Position numbers and translations under genes: made by a program | The notes under the pieces: model-generated | Database searches by the model: none | What the model was told of the DNA's origin: nothing | What the model saw: only the letters and a program-made list of their open reading frames with translations | Shown: positions 33,470 to 45,896 of the stretch, piece after piece | Layout of the letters: each line of letters starts with the position of its first letter | Position numbering within the stretch: position 1 is the first letter of the stretch | Assembly (NCBI GenBank): GCA_037577475.1 | Contig: JBAGJB010000202.1 | Coordinates: 248,001-312,000 of the forward strand | Length of the DNA stretch: 64,000 bases | Source: Chaunax sp. Z400 | Lineage: Eukaryota > Chordata > Actinopteri > Lophiiformes > Chaunacidae | Direction: 5' to 3'

Positions 33470-36400
33470 GTATTTTGTCGTATTCGTCCGGTTTTGGAAC
33501 AACTTGAATCTGTGGAGTTTTGCGACACCTCTACAGTTCTGATGGCTGACCGGAATGCCCCTGGCGTTACCGGAAATGAGCAGCGCGAAAAGGTTGGTGT
33601 AAATTCTATACAGGCTGTCAGTGATTTCTGTTCATGGCATCATTGTTTGATTGTGTTTTACTTTGTGTTCTATATGGATGCAGTACTACACATTCTCCGG
33701 GGTATTTGGCAGTGGTGCCAGTCAGGAGGACGTGTTTGAGGACGTGGCCAAACCGCTGGTTCAGGACCTCATTCATCGGAAGAATGGTGAGTTTTCTGAG
33801 CCATAAAATGTACATTTTATTCTCTCTAGTGTTGGAAGCATATTAGTTGATCAGGTGATGATAGGTTTTGATAACGTTAATCTAGAGGTTGACTGATTTT
33901 TACAGGCAGATATAATAAGGATAGTTTAGAGCAGGAAAAGCCCAGAGCTTCTGCTTCAGCCACAAGCCAAAGGTTTTTTGATTGATTGATTGAGATGTTT
34001 ATTTCGAATACGTAAAGATAGTGGACATAATATTTACAGACAGTGAAAAGCATAAAGCAAGAAATGTAAAACACTTGACTTGTTTACATATTCGAAAAGG
34101 AGTGAGAAGAAGTCCAAACTAATTCAATCCCACCCCTTCTCCATAACTCATTGATTGTATTACTATACTATATTATTATATTATACTATATTATATTTTA
34201 TTATACTATATTATATATACTATTAAACAATACATGTATGTAATATAATATCCAGTATATATAATATTTAATATCATATAAAATATAATGAATAATATAC
34301 ACTATGGTGATTATACCTTATTATTCTATACATATATTATACATACACACATAAATGCACCTACAACACATATTTACACCAACTCAAATATCTTACAACT
34401 TTACATTATCATTTATATAAAAAGAGGAAGATACACTAAGAAAGAATAAATATTAAGTAACCAAATAAATAAACACCCCTGTAAACACCTGGTGATTTTC
34501 AAACCCTGCATTCATCCCTGTACCTGGTGAAAATCATGTCTTTATACCTTATTTTAAAGTGGTTGATATTTGGACATTGCTTTAACTCCACACTAAAACT
34601 GTTCCATTGTTTCACTCCACAGATTGATACACAAAAACTTTTCCTGGTTGTACGAATACTGTAAATTTTGAAATTGAATTTTCCCCTTAAATTATAACCC
34701 CCCCTCTCGATCACTGAACAGTTTTTGAATGTTTCTTGGTAGTAGGTTGTTTTTAGCCTTGAACAATATTTGTGCTGTTTGATATTCCACAATATCTGTA
34801 AATTGTAATAATTTGGACTGTAGAATAATGCAGTGGTGTGTTCCAGATAACCAACATTGTGAATGACCCGTATTGCTCTTTTTTGGAGTATTGATAGTGA
34901 ATGTAATGAACTTTTGTAGTTGTTGCCCCAAATCCCTGCACAGTAATTTAAATATGGTAAAACTAGTGAACAGTATAGAATGTGGACTGACTTCTGATCT
35001 AGAACCTGCTTTGCTTTGTTTATTACTGAAATGCTTCTTGACAGTTTAGTTTGTACATGTTTAATGTGTGATTTCCAGCTGATTCTATCACCTATAGTTA
35101 CCCCAAGAAATGTATTTTCATTAACTCTTTCAAGTTCAGCCCCATTTATCTGTATATGTACATGTGTATTCATAATTTTAGTTAGTATAATATATATAGT
35201 TTTATAATCATAAGTATGTTTTATTTTAGCAGCATATAATACATTACTTAAGTGTCTCTGTGAAAAGTGGATATAAAGTGGTTGTGATTGTCTGTGTTTA
35301 TAGGCCTGCTGTTTGCATGTGGTGCGACAGACAGTGGTAAGACCTACACCTTGATCGGGTCACCCAGTGAACCCGGAATCCTCCCACGAGCACTCGACAT
35401 GTTGTTCAACAGCATCGACTCACTTCTGACTCGAAAATCGGTAAAACCTTCATTAACATTTTGTCTATTTGATCTCTTACAAATACTGTGCACTTTTGGA
35501 GTTGGGGGGGGGGGGGGGGGGCATTTACTTCAAATGTTTTCAATCTTCATCAGGCGTTCAACCCAGACGGCACACCTGGGCTGTTGTTCAAGAAGGGGAA
35601 GGACCTTCTTTTGAAGAGGCAGAAGCCCAACAATCAACGGTCAGTACAGAAATGTTTGACTTTCTTAACTATTTATGGTGATAATAGTTCATTAAGATGA
35701 GGTGAATTTATAGTTCATGGCCTGCTGTTCATAATGTCGCCTTTCTTTTGGTTTCTTAGGAACAAGGCTGACCCGGAGCCAGAACAACAATACTGTTACA
35801 GTGTGTTCCTGAGGTACTTTGAGATCTACGGTGAATATATCTACGATCTCCTGCCTCCAAATGATAAAAAGTAAGAGACAGGATTCAGAGTCAGTGTGTG
35901 CATTCTGAATCACAATGCCTGTTTGAATCCAGGTTATCTGTGGTACTGGTACCCTCAGTGTGTTTGGATTTGTTGAAATCCAACATTTTTCATCAGAGCT
36001 TTGACTGCTTGTCTTACTAAAGCCACACATTGTCTTTTCATAAACTAGTTTCAGGAAAACTCTGAGTCTCCTTGAAGATCAGCGTAAGCACAAGGGCGCA
36101 CAAACACAAGTCTTTTCTGCAGAGGATGCTATTCAGGTGTTTAAGATAGGTGAGTGGTCATAATAACTATGTTGTTCTGAATACAACAGTATTATATTTT
36201 GTCATTGTGTTCCCCTTTATGCAGACTGAATCTAGTTTTGCAAAGTTTGAAACATTTTAAAATGTATTTTTATTCTTAGTTTTTTTTTGATGATGCTCTT
36301 CTCTGTCTCCAGGACAAAAGGAAAGGACAGACGCCCATACGCGTGAACCAAAATTCAAACAGTCCCACGCTGTGGTCACTCTGAAGCTGGTCTCTGCACC

Positions 36401-37427
36401 TATAGACGCTGATGGGAATCTCCTTCCACAGGTGACGTTCACCTCTAGTGTTACATATTAAGAGACATTGTTCATTCTTTATGGTGAAATGTTTATTCAA
36501 AGAATGAAGGTTCTTGAATTTCACAAAGGATTCCTGTGGCTTTTGAGTGATACTAACAGTGTGATATTTTATTTTTGCAGCGCGATAATAAGGTGAATGT
36601 CAGCCAGCTCTGTATGGTTGACCTGGACGGTACTGAGGCCACCTTAACAGGTCAGTGGGTTACTTTCTCTCTTAAGTAAACCATTTCTGTGATCAACTGT
36701 CAGTTTGTTCAGAAGCCAATCGTCTCTACTGATGTCTCATTTACAGAGTGTATGAACACGGACCAGGAGGAACTGTTGAAATATATTACAGCCATGCGTA
36801 AGAGCCAGAGGACCGGAAACAAGACGGTTGGTATTTTACAATCTGTTCATCATATTTAGCTGTTTTATTTGTGTGTATATTAATATTGTAAATATTCTTT
36901 TCATCATTGCTAATATTCCAGTAGGCACGATTTCACAGTCTTTATTTTCTTCCAGACTTTTCCATCAAGTGAAACAACCCTAATGAAGCTGTTCGGCAGC
37001 CACTTTGATGGAGAAGGAAATGTTGGGCTGATTGCATGTGTCAGCCCAAACATTGATCAACATGCTGTAACGAAGGTAGGCCATTTATTTTGCTGTAATT
37101 TAAAGTATTGTCGCTAATCTCATTGCTTTCCCTCTGACACATCTGAGCTATCATCATAACTAATCTCTGAAAACGATGAAAGGTTGACAAGATGGTTCAG
37201 GACACTGTCACAGGTTCTGTCCACCACATATATGGATTTACTTCAGATTACTGTTGACACTTTGACAGTCAGTTAAAAAGCTGACTTTCAAATCATCAGC
37301 ATTTGATTTGGATCCCTTCTGTGGCTTTAAGGTCATGAGGAAGTGTATTTCTTATAGTTCTCCTGTGTATGTGTTGCAGTGGCTGATGACGTTCGCAGAG
37401 GATACCTACAAGGTGACAGTGGTATAG
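33470..37427 (+). CDS. KIF23-like kinesin-6 motor-only protein, complete visible frame
   Basis: Eleven exons: 33470-33592, 33684-33786, 35304-35440, 35554-35639, 35760-35870, 36055-36149, 36313-36431, 36581-36650, 36747-36826, 36956-37075 and 37380-37427. Phases agree throughout and give 363 codons plus stop. It starts VFCRIRP, the kinesin beta-1 strand (VYCRVRP in KIF23), so the N-terminal exon is missing. The kinesin-6 relation is clear from DVAKPLVQDLIHRKNGLLF, LPRALDMLFNSI and APIDADGNLL. Nucleotide-site motifs are altered: P-loop GATDSGKT at 82-89 (Asp for Gly), switch I KFKQSHA at 232-238 for SSRSHS, switch II DLDGTE at 272-277 for DLAGSE, and SSETTLM where motors have YRDSKLT. The protein stops at the end of the motor core, so it lacks neck, coiled-coil stalk and tail. 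KIF23 is a cytokinesis motor of centralspindlin; this paralogue probably cannot walk or dimerise normally. The frame is intact, which argues for retained function or a recent origin. Confidence 0.8.
33975..35240 (-). mobile_element. LINE 3' part (Rex1/CR1-like RT C-terminus) in kinesin-like intron
   Basis: Minus-strand frame 35173-34499 has post-catalytic RT motifs: NTFLGVTIGDRISWKSHI, ILYCSLVLPYLNYC, LQKRAIRVIHNVGY, then ICGVKQWNSFSVELKQCPN near the end. The middle has slipped frame: LQSKLLQFTDIVEYQTAQIL is in another frame at about 34830-34760. The 3' end is marked by a (TCAA)n tail (plus strand GATTGATTGATTGA at about 33979-33994). It is a 5'-truncated, dead insertion, opposite to the host gene. 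Clade assignment is from memory. Confidence 0.8.
35504..35521 (+). repeat. Poly-G tract in kinesin-like intron
   Basis: Eighteen consecutive G on the coding strand, about 30 bp before an exon acceptor. It could form a G-quadruplex and is a likely slippage or assembly-error site. Confidence 0.9.
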
Positions 37428-37446
37428 CCTGCTGAAGAACCGATGG

Positions 37447-38107
37447 CCAACCCTGGAGAGATAGGAAAGGAGTGGTGGTCAGCTCAGAACCTTTCTTCAC
37501 CCGAGTGTCCAGAACATATGGTCGTAGGTCTGATGACACAACTATAAAGTCCCACGTGAGCGTTGAAGTCCCCCAGAAGAACTACGGAGTCCCCAGTAGG
37601 GGCACCCTGCAACACCCCATCCAAGGACTCCAAGAAGGCTGGGGGAAACCTCAACGTACAGGCACCGAGCCGGGGGCCTACGAGTAGATCCACACCTGCT
37701 CGACGCCTCTCACCATGTGCAACTCAAGCTTGGAATAGAGTACAACCCCTCTCGGGGAGCTTGGCTCCAGAACCCATGCCATGTGTTGAGATGAGCCCGA
37801 CTATATCCAGCGGCTAGTCTAGCCGGTATCTCTCAACCTCATGCACCAGCTCGGGTTCTTTCCCCGCCAGAGTGGTGATATTCCATGTTCCCAAAGCCAG
37901 TTTTGGCAGCGGGGGATCGGTGCGGCAGGGCCTCCGCGCTTGTCTGCCGACCCATCTACATCGCACCGGACCGCTTTTAGTCTGGCCTGTCACCTAGGAC
38001 CAATATGCCATGGGAGACCCTATCAGGGGCAAATTGCCCACGGACAACACAGCTTCCTAGGACAATTCGGGCTCTCAAACCCATCCACCACAATAATTAT
38101 ATAGACA
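37447..38107 (-). mobile_element. LINE endonuclease fragment, copy B
   Basis: Same element as 1830-2490, with the LLGDFNAHVG motif on the minus strand at about 37590-37560 and the same internal losses, so the insertion predates the duplication. Confidence 0.75.
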
Positions 38108-38690
38108 AAAAAAAAAAGAATAAAGCCATATTAAAATGTAAAACTAGAGTTCTGACAATATTCTTTATAATTCATTTAATTTAATTCATTATTTTTAGAG
38201 TAGTAAAGTCAAATTAATTTTTCCAAACATTTCCATTTTCAGTTGCTATAGCTGTTCTAGCTTTATAGTGCAAAGTGACCTGAAGTTGCAGCTACGTTTA
38301 TAGAGTGTAAGCCTACCCGCCGTACTGCAGCTCAGGTACAAGCAGGAAGAGTAGGTAATTAAGGTAATTAAGCTAATTATTGGAAATTGAACAACTCTCT
38401 TCTTAAACATGAGGAAGTCAAAATAAAAATTGCGCACATAGTTACAAAGCTATGTATGGTGATATGATATAGGCTTCGCCAGAATGAGAAGGTTGTAATA
38501 GGGCAGGAACATCAAGTCCTGGGTCTGAAATCACAGGTCGGGAACAACGTGTCTGATGTTGCAGGTCTGAGACTGCATCTCTTTTTCTTTTCAGTGGCCC
38601 AAAATAGATCAGTTCTTCCTCCATTTGGAGTTAAAGAGCTAAAATCACTTCATATAGCCATGATTTCTGATGACATATTATCCACTTTTT
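38108..38690. other. Intergenic, no gene seen
   Basis: Counterpart of 2491-3060, with 15 extra bases (GGCAGGAACATCAAG) at about 38501-38515. Confidence 0.6.
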
Positions 38691-38691
38691 G

Positions 38692-39010
38692 CTTTTTTGG
38701 TTTTTGAGGGAGCCGGTCCGCGGTTGCGGGTCCGAAATCCCGGGTCCAAATTCCGAAATCCCGGGTCCAAAGTCCCAGGTGCGAAATCCCTAATGAACCT
38801 CACTATAGCAGAGCTTTGTCCAGACTTTGTTTCTTCCCTCTGCAGGCCTGACATTTGAATCAGCTTTGTTTGTCATTACCAAAGACTGACTGTTTCATTC
38901 AAGATTTATTTGCTTTAAAATATTGAATCATCACAAGGGAGTTCTCCTTGAAGCCATACGGACATCATATTGTCTTCAGTCCACACAAACATAAATGCAG
39001 TTTACCTCAG

Positions 39011-39065
<55 letters not shown>

Positions 39066-39263
39066 GTGCCTTTTTAATTTGTCGGTTATTGATCTATGGA
39101 TCAGTTGTTTGTAAAGAACTTGCCTTACTTTTCTGTCTTTATATTTTTGTGCCACTGTTTGTCAGTGTTTATCAAAATGGACTGTCTGTTTTTAGTGTGA
39201 ATGAATTGTTCAGGATTTTATTTGAATGGCGTATCAGTAATAAATCTTTTTTTAAAAATCAAA
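38692..39263. repeat. Local duplicated block, member 1, copy B
   Basis: Full-length version that includes the 86 bp missing from copy A (38797-38882), with (AT)n at 39013-39060. Confidence 0.8.
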
Positions 39264-39462
39264 CAATACTTGCTGTTATTATTTAGATGGTGGAAAGTAC
39301 ATTTACTGAAATACTTGTGGTAGTTTTACTTGAGTATTTGTTTTATACTTATTCTCTACTATTATTATTTGTTCCTATGTTACATAAGGTTGTTTTTTGA
39401 ATATGAAGCACTAAAATGACAATGAGTTCATCAACTCCAAACAGGAAGTTGTTAAGCTCTAT

Positions 39463-39730
39463 GTATAGCTCAGAATGATAAACTGCAGACACTTAGTGAT
39501 CTGAGTTTATTGGATCAAATCACAGTCCCCATAATTAGATGTTTTCTCAACAGCAGTGTAATAATAAATAGAACTTCCGACCATGTTGAACACAGCTAGA
39601 TGTATAGCTCAGTATGATAAACTGCATCCTGATAAGCAGCAGCCCAGTAATTATCTGAGATCATGGAATCGAATCCCAGTTCCAAAATTTCGATGTTTTC
39701 TCAACAGCAGTGTAATAATAAATAGAACTT
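39463..39730 (+). repeat. Two diverged tRNA-like monomers, copy B
   Basis: Counterpart of 3755-4020; the T-arm reads GGAATCGAATCCCAG here instead of GGGATCGAATCCCAG, so A has the better-paired stem. Confidence 0.75.
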
Positions 39731-40020
39731 CCGACCCATGCGGGCCGGTCCGCGGTTGCGGGTCCGGAATCCCGGGTCCAAATTCCAAAATCCCAGGTGT
39801 GAAATTCCTAGTGAACCTCACTATAGCAGAGCTTTGTCCAGACTTTGTTTCTTCCCTCTGCAGGCCTGACATTTGAATCAGCTTTGTTTGTCATTACCAA
39901 AGTTTCATTCAAGATTTATTTGCTTTAAAATATTGAATCATCACAAGGGAGTTCTCCTTGAAGCCATACAGACATCATATTGTCTTCAGTCCACACAAAC
40001 ATAAATGCAGTTTACCTCAG

Positions 40021-40057
<37 letters not shown>

Positions 40058-40202
40058 GTGCCTTTTTAATTTGTCTGTTATTGATCTATGGATCAGTTTT
40101 TTGTAAAGAACTTGCCTTACTTTTCTGTCTTTATATTTTTGTGCCACTGTTTATCAAAATGGACTGTCTGTTTTTAGTGTCAATGAATTGTTCAGGATTT
40201 TT
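39728..40202. repeat. Local duplicated block, member 2, copy B
   Basis: Counterpart of 4020-4500 with (AT)n at about 40023-40052. Confidence 0.8.
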
Positions 40203-40239
40203 ATTTGAATGGTGTATCAGTGTTTTCATGTTCAATACA

Positions 40240-42920
40240 GCTGAGGTATAGCTCAGTACGATAAGCTGCAGACACTTTGTGATCTGAGTTTATGGGATCT
40301 AATCCCAGTTCAAGCATTTAGATGTTTTCTCCTCAGCAGTGTGAATAATAAGTAGAACTTCTGACCACGTTCAGTAGAGCTGAGGTATAGCTCAGTACGA
40401 TAAGCTGCAGACACTTTGTGATCTGAGTTTATGGGATCTAATCCCAGTTCAAGCATTTCATTTAGATGTTTTCTCCACAGCAGTGTGAATAATAAGTAGA
40501 ACTTCTGACCACGTTCAGTAGAGCTGAGGTATAGCTCAGTACGATAAGCTGCAGACACTTTGTGATCTGAGTTTATGGGATCTAATCCCAGTTCAAGCAT
40601 TTCATTTAGATGTTTTCTCCACAGCAGTGTGAATAATAAGTAGAACTTCTGACCACGTTCAGTAGAGCTGAGGTATAGCTCAGTACGATAAGCTGCAGAC
40701 ACTTTGTGATCTGAGTTTATGGGATCTAATCCCAGTTCAAGCATTTCATTTAGATGTTTTCTCCACAGCAGTGTGAATAATAAGTAGAACTTCTGACCAC
40801 GTTCAGTAGAGCTGAGGTATAGCTCAGTACGATAAGCTGCAGACACTTTGTGATCTGAGTTTATGGGATCTAATCCCAGTTCAAGCATTTCATTTAGATG
40901 TTTTCTCCACAGCAGTGTGAATAATAAGTAGAACTTCTGACCACGTTCAGTAGAGCTGAGGTATAGCTCAGTACGATAAGCTGCAGACACTTTGTGATCT
41001 GAGTTTATGGGATCTAATCCCAGTTCAAGCATTTCATTTAGATGTTTTCTCCACAGCAGTGTGAATAATAAGTAGAACTTCTGACCACATTCAGTAGAGC
41101 TGAGGTATAGCTCAGTACGATAAGCTGCAGACACTTTGTGATCTGAGTTTATGGGATCTAATCCCAGTTCAAGCATTTCATTTAGATGTTTTCTCCACAG
41201 CAGTGTGAATAATAAGTAGAACTTCTGACCACGTTCAGTAGAGCTGAGGTATAGCTCAGTACGATAAGCTGCAGACACTTTGTGATCTGAGTTTATGGGA
41301 TCTAATCCCAGTTCAAGCATTTCATTTAGATGTTTTCTCCACAGCAGTGTGAATAATAAGTAGAACTTCTGACCACGTTCAGTAGAGCTGAGGTATAGCT
41401 CAGTACGATAAGCTGCAGACACTTTGTGATCTGAGTTTATGGGATCTAATCCCAGTTCAAGCATTTCATTTAGATGTTTTCTCCACAGCAGTGTGAATAA
41501 TAAGTAGAACTTCTGACCACGTTCAGTAGAGCTGAGGTATAGCTCAGTACGATAAGCTGCAGACACTTTGTGATCTGAGTTTATGGGATCTAATCCCAGT
41601 TCAAGCATTTCATTTAGATGTTTTCTCCACAGCAGTGTGAATAATAAGTAGAACTTCTGACCACGTTCAGTAGAGCTGAGGTATAGCTCAGTACGATAAG
41701 CTGCAGACACTTTGTGATCTGAGTTTATGGGATCTAATCCCAGTTCAAGCATTTCATTTAGATGTTTTCTCCACAGCAGTGTGAATAATAAGTAGAACTT
41801 CTGACCACGTTCAGTAGAGCTGAGGTATAGCTCAGTACGATAAGCTGCAGACACTTTGTGATCTGAGTTTATGGGATCTAATCCCAGTTCAAGCATTTCA
41901 TTTAGATGTTTTCTCCACAGCAGTGTGAATAATAAGTAGAACTTCTGACCACGTTCAGTAGAGCTGAGGTATAGCTCAGTACGATAAGCTGCAGACACTT
42001 TGTGATCTGAGTTTATGGGATCTAATCCCAGTTCAAGCATTTCATTTAGATGTTTTCTCCACAGCAGTGTGAATAATAAGTAGAACTTCTGACCACGTTC
42101 AGTAGAGCTGAGGTATAGCTCAGTACGATAAGCTGCAGACACTTTGTGATCTGAGTTTATGGGATCTAATCCCAGTTCAAGCATTTCATTTAGATGTTTT
42201 CTCCACAGCAGTGTGAATAATAAGTAGAACTTCTGACCACGTTCAGTAGAGCTGAGGTATAGCTCAGTACGATAAGCTGCAGACACTTTGTGATCTGAGT
42301 TTATGGGATCTAATCCCAGTTCAAGCATTTCATTTAGATGTTTTCTCCACAGCAGTGTGAATAATAAGTAGAACTTCTGACCACGTTCAGTAGAGCTGAG
42401 GTATAGCTCAGTACGATAAGCTGCAGACACTTTGTGATCTGAGTTTATGGGATCTAATCCCAGTTCAAGCATTTCATTTAGATGTTTTCTCCACAGCAGT
42501 GTGAATAATAAGTAGAACTTCTGACCACGTTCAGTAGAGCTGAGGTATAGCTCAGTACGATAAGCTGCAGACACTTTGTGATCTGAGTTTATGGGATCTA
42601 ATCCCAGTTCAAGCATTTCATTTAGATGTTTTCTCCACAGCAGTGTGAATAATAAGTAGAACTTCTGACCACGTTCAGTAGAGCTGAGGTATAGCTCAGT
42701 ACGATAAGCTGCAGACACTTTGTGATCTGAGTTTATGGGATCTAATCCCAGTTCAAGCATTTCATTTAGATGTTTTCTCCACAGCAGCGTGAATAATAAG
42801 TAGAACTTCTGACCACGTTCAGGAGAGCTGAGCAATAGCTCTGTAAGATAGGCTGCAGACACTTGGTGATCTGAGTTTATGGGATCAAATCCCAGTTCAA
42901 GCATTTCATTTAGATGTTTA
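40240..42920 (+). repeat. tRNA-like 144-bp satellite array, 19 units, type-1 monomer
   Basis: Monomers start at 40240, 40379 and then every 144 bp to 42827. The first 18 are the type with AGGTATAGCTCAGTACG and GGGATCTAATCCCAG; only the last (42827) is the type that fills copy A (AGCAATAGCTCTGTAAG). The type-1 units are almost identical, with a single ACATTC variant seen at about 41087, so expansion is very recent. As 144 is a multiple of 3, the minus strand is open for about 1000 codons with a 48-residue repeat (LNEMLELGLDPINSD...); I treat this as an artefact. Confidence 0.92.
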
Positions 42921-43367
42921 CTTGACACACTTGACACACTTGACACACTTGACACACTTGACACACTTGACACACTTGACACACTTGACACACTTGACAC
43001 ACTTGACACACTTGACACACTTGACACACTTGACACACTTGACACACTTGACACACTTGACACACTTGACACACTTGACACACTTGACACACTTGACACA
43101 CTTGACACACTTGACACACTTGACACACTTGACACACTTGACACACTTGACACACTTGACACACTTGACACACTTGACACACTTGACACACTTGACACAC
43201 TTGACACACTTGACACACTTGACACACTTGACACACTTGACACACTTGACACACTTGACACACTTGACACACTTGACACACTTGACACACTTGACACACT
43301 TGACACACTTGACACACTTGACACACTTGACACACTTGACACACTTGACACACTTGACACACTTGAC
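42921..43367. repeat. 9-bp tandem array (cttgacaca), 49 units
   Basis: Same array as 6643-6954, with fifteen more perfect units. Confidence 0.97.
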
Positions 43368-43440
43368 TTGTTTTTGGGTGGGTCTTTCTGCTTCTGCAGG
43401 TCCACAATCCACGGTCAGGAATCGCAGGTCACACTTCCAT

Positions 43441-43958
43441 AATCTCAGCTCAGATCATTACTGGTCTGCAGCTTATCATACTGAGCTATACATCCAGTTG
43501 TATTTGACATGGTTACAAGTTCTATTTATTATTACACTGCAGTGGAGAAAACATCTAAATTTTGGAAATGGGATTCAAACCCACAATCTCAGATCATTAC
43601 TGGGCTGCTGCTGATCAGGCTGCAGCTGATCGTGCTGAGCTATACCTTAGCTCTGCTGAATGTGGTCACAAGTTCTACTTATTATACACACTACTGTGGA
43701 GAAAACATCTAAATGAAATGCTTCAAGTGGGATGTGATCCCATAAACTTAGATCACCAAGTGTCTGCAGCTTATCATGCTGAGCTATACCTCAGCTCTGC
43801 TGAATGTGGTCACAAGTTCTACTTATTATTCACACTGCTGTGGAGAAAACATCTAAATGAAATGCTGGAACTGGGATTTGATCCTATAAACTCAGATCAA
43901 CAAGTGGCTGCAGCTTATCATACTGAGCTATACCTCAGCTCTGTTGAACAAGGTCAGA
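43441..43958 (-). repeat. Inverted tRNA-like monomers, copy B
   Basis: Counterpart of 7028-7545 with a few point changes (for example GGCTGCAGC where A has GGCTGTAGC). Confidence 0.85.
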
Positions 43959-44633
43959 TACCTACTATAGGTAGGTATACCTACAACTCTATGACTTCAT
44001 GTTTGGAACTTGTATTTATTGTATTCACAGTATTGAGGAGAAAACTGAGAGAACATCATTGATATTGCTGATCAATCAGTATTTGAAGTATTTTTTGTTT
44101 GTTTGGTTTTACTTGCTAAAAATCGTCTTTTTTTTTTTTTATAGGGCACTGTTCTCATTCGTAAGAAAAACCGGACCATATAGGAAAATGTAGTATAGGT
44201 AGTATCGATCCAGACTCCAGATCAGAAGGTGGCGGTAATGCACACCAAACGTTGCTCGCCAACTGCCATAAAACAACAGAAGAAGAACCTTAGCTAACCT
44301 TGAGCAATATTCTGATGAGACAAGAGAAATGCAGGATTTAGGTGTTACTGCTTATAGTGTTTGTCAGGATTACTGTGTTGACTGAAGTTACAAAATGAGT
44401 TTGTGTTTACAAAAATAAGCATTGCTTCACCTTAACTTAAAAAAGGGAATGGTTTACATGTTAAAATGTTAATGTGTAAGATGTGTATATTTTATGGCTA
44501 ATGCAGAAGTTTTATATTGAATTAAAATTCAATATAGTTGACAGCTGGAAATTGCAATTGCTATCTATATTTTTTTTAAATATTCTTCATCATAATATAA
44601 TTTATATTATATTGACTGTAATAGTTGTATAAC
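43959..44633. other. Intergenic, possible terminal exon at about 44148-44184
   Basis: Counterpart of 7546-8220, with the same poly-T/TATAG acceptor and GTVLIRKKNRTI frame preserved. Confidence 0.35.
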
Positions 44634-44983
44634 TTTTTTGCTTAATGTATACAAAAGAAAGGGACCGAGGAGCAGAGCAGCTTCCAGGTGGAACCTTTGC
44701 CAACGGAGCAGTTTTTACTTCCGGGTTGCCTTAAGGTAAGAACGTAAACATCCGGGAGAGGCGCCAAGATGGCTACCGAGTAGGGTCGAAAAGTCGAGTC
44801 CTGCAAAAAAAAGAAGTTTTGAATGGTGAAAAACAGATAGATTCCGTGTTTAAACAACTTTTGGGACAACTAGATTCGTTCCACTGAAGATTGACAGCAA
44901 CTTGATGTCGAGTTGAGAAAAAAAGGACGTAAAAACGAGCGAGTACGTTAAATATGTTGATCTTCATCATTTGGTTTACGTTC
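44634..44983 (+). other. GC-richer leader-like segment, copy B
   Basis: Counterpart of 8221-8570; CCAAGATGGC is kept at 44764-44773. Confidence 0.35.
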
Positions 44984-45892
44984 AGAGGGACGGAGGTGGA
45001 GGCTCCGACTGGGGCTGTAACTGACTGGGGCTTGAGTGCGGGCTAGCCTGTACTGAGTGGATGGAGGTCAGCCGGCTCCAGGGCAGGCTGCAGAGGGACG
45101 GAGGTGGAGGCTCCGACTGGGGCTGTGACTGACTGGGGCTTGAGTGCGGGCTAGCCTGTACTGAGCGGATGGAGGTCAGCCGGCTCCAGGGCAGGCTGCA
45201 GAGGGACGGAAGAAGTGAAAGAGAAAGAGGAAAAAAAGAGGAATGGAGGTGGAGGCTCCGACTGGGGCTTAGGTGTGTGGCTAGCCGGTATGGAGTGGCT
45301 GGAGGTGAGCCGGCTCCAGGGCAGGCCGCAGAGGAATGGAGGTGGAGGCTCCGACTGGGGCTGTGACTGACTGGGGCTTGAGTGCGGGCTAGCCGGTATG
45401 GAGTGGCTGGGGGTGAGGGCTCCAGGGCAGGCTGCAGAGGAATGGAGGTGGAGGCTCCGACTGGGGCTGTGACTGACTGGGGCTTGAGTGTGGGCTAGCC
45501 GGTATGGAGTGGCTGGGGGTGAGGGCTCCAGGGCAGGCTGCAGAGGGACGGAGGTGGAGGCTCCGACTGGGGCTGTAACTGACTGGGGCTTGAGTGCGGG
45601 CTAGCCTGTACTGAGTGGATGGAGGTCAGCCGGCTCCAGGGCAGGCTGCAGAGGGACGGAGGTGGAGGCCCCGACTGGGGCTGTGACTGACTGGGGCTTG
45701 AGTGCGGGCTAGCCTGTACTGAGTGGATGGAGGTCAGCCGGCTCCAGGGCAGGCTGCAGAGGGACGGAAGAAGTGAAAGAAGAAAGAGGAAAAAAAGAGG
45801 AATGGAGGTGGAGGCTCCGACTGGGGCTTAGGTGTGTGGCTAGCCGGTATGGAGTGGCTGGAGGTGAGGGCTCCAGGGCAGGCTGCAGAGGC
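44984..45892. repeat. 108-bp GC-rich minisatellite, copy B
   Basis: One 108-bp unit fewer than copy A; the missing unit is one of the GAGGCCCCGACTGG type that A has twice (9241 and 9349). Confidence 0.93.
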
Positions 45893-45896
45893 AGAA

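Larger units (their letters stand above)
1..35617. repeat. Tandem segmental duplication, copy A
   Basis: This is the first period of a large direct tandem repeat. Base 1 corresponds to 35618 and the match continues to the window end, where 64000 corresponds to about 35002. Outside the tandem arrays only scattered single-base changes and small indels separate the copies. The window start falls inside a kinesin-like exon, so base 1 is an arbitrary phase and not the biological junction of the duplication. Copy A carries about 4.5 kb lost from copy B (13961-16708 and 21355-23106) and a much longer CA-rich minisatellite. Confidence 0.97.

Noticed and set aside
34499..35173. Functional reverse transcriptase gene
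   Set aside because: Only the part after the catalytic motif is present, with a frame slip and 5' truncation.
33470..37427. KIF20A/KIF20B identity
   Set aside because: The LVQDLIHRKNGLLF, LPRALDMLFNSI and APIDADG blocks fit KIF23 better, and the long KIF20-type motor insert is not seen.
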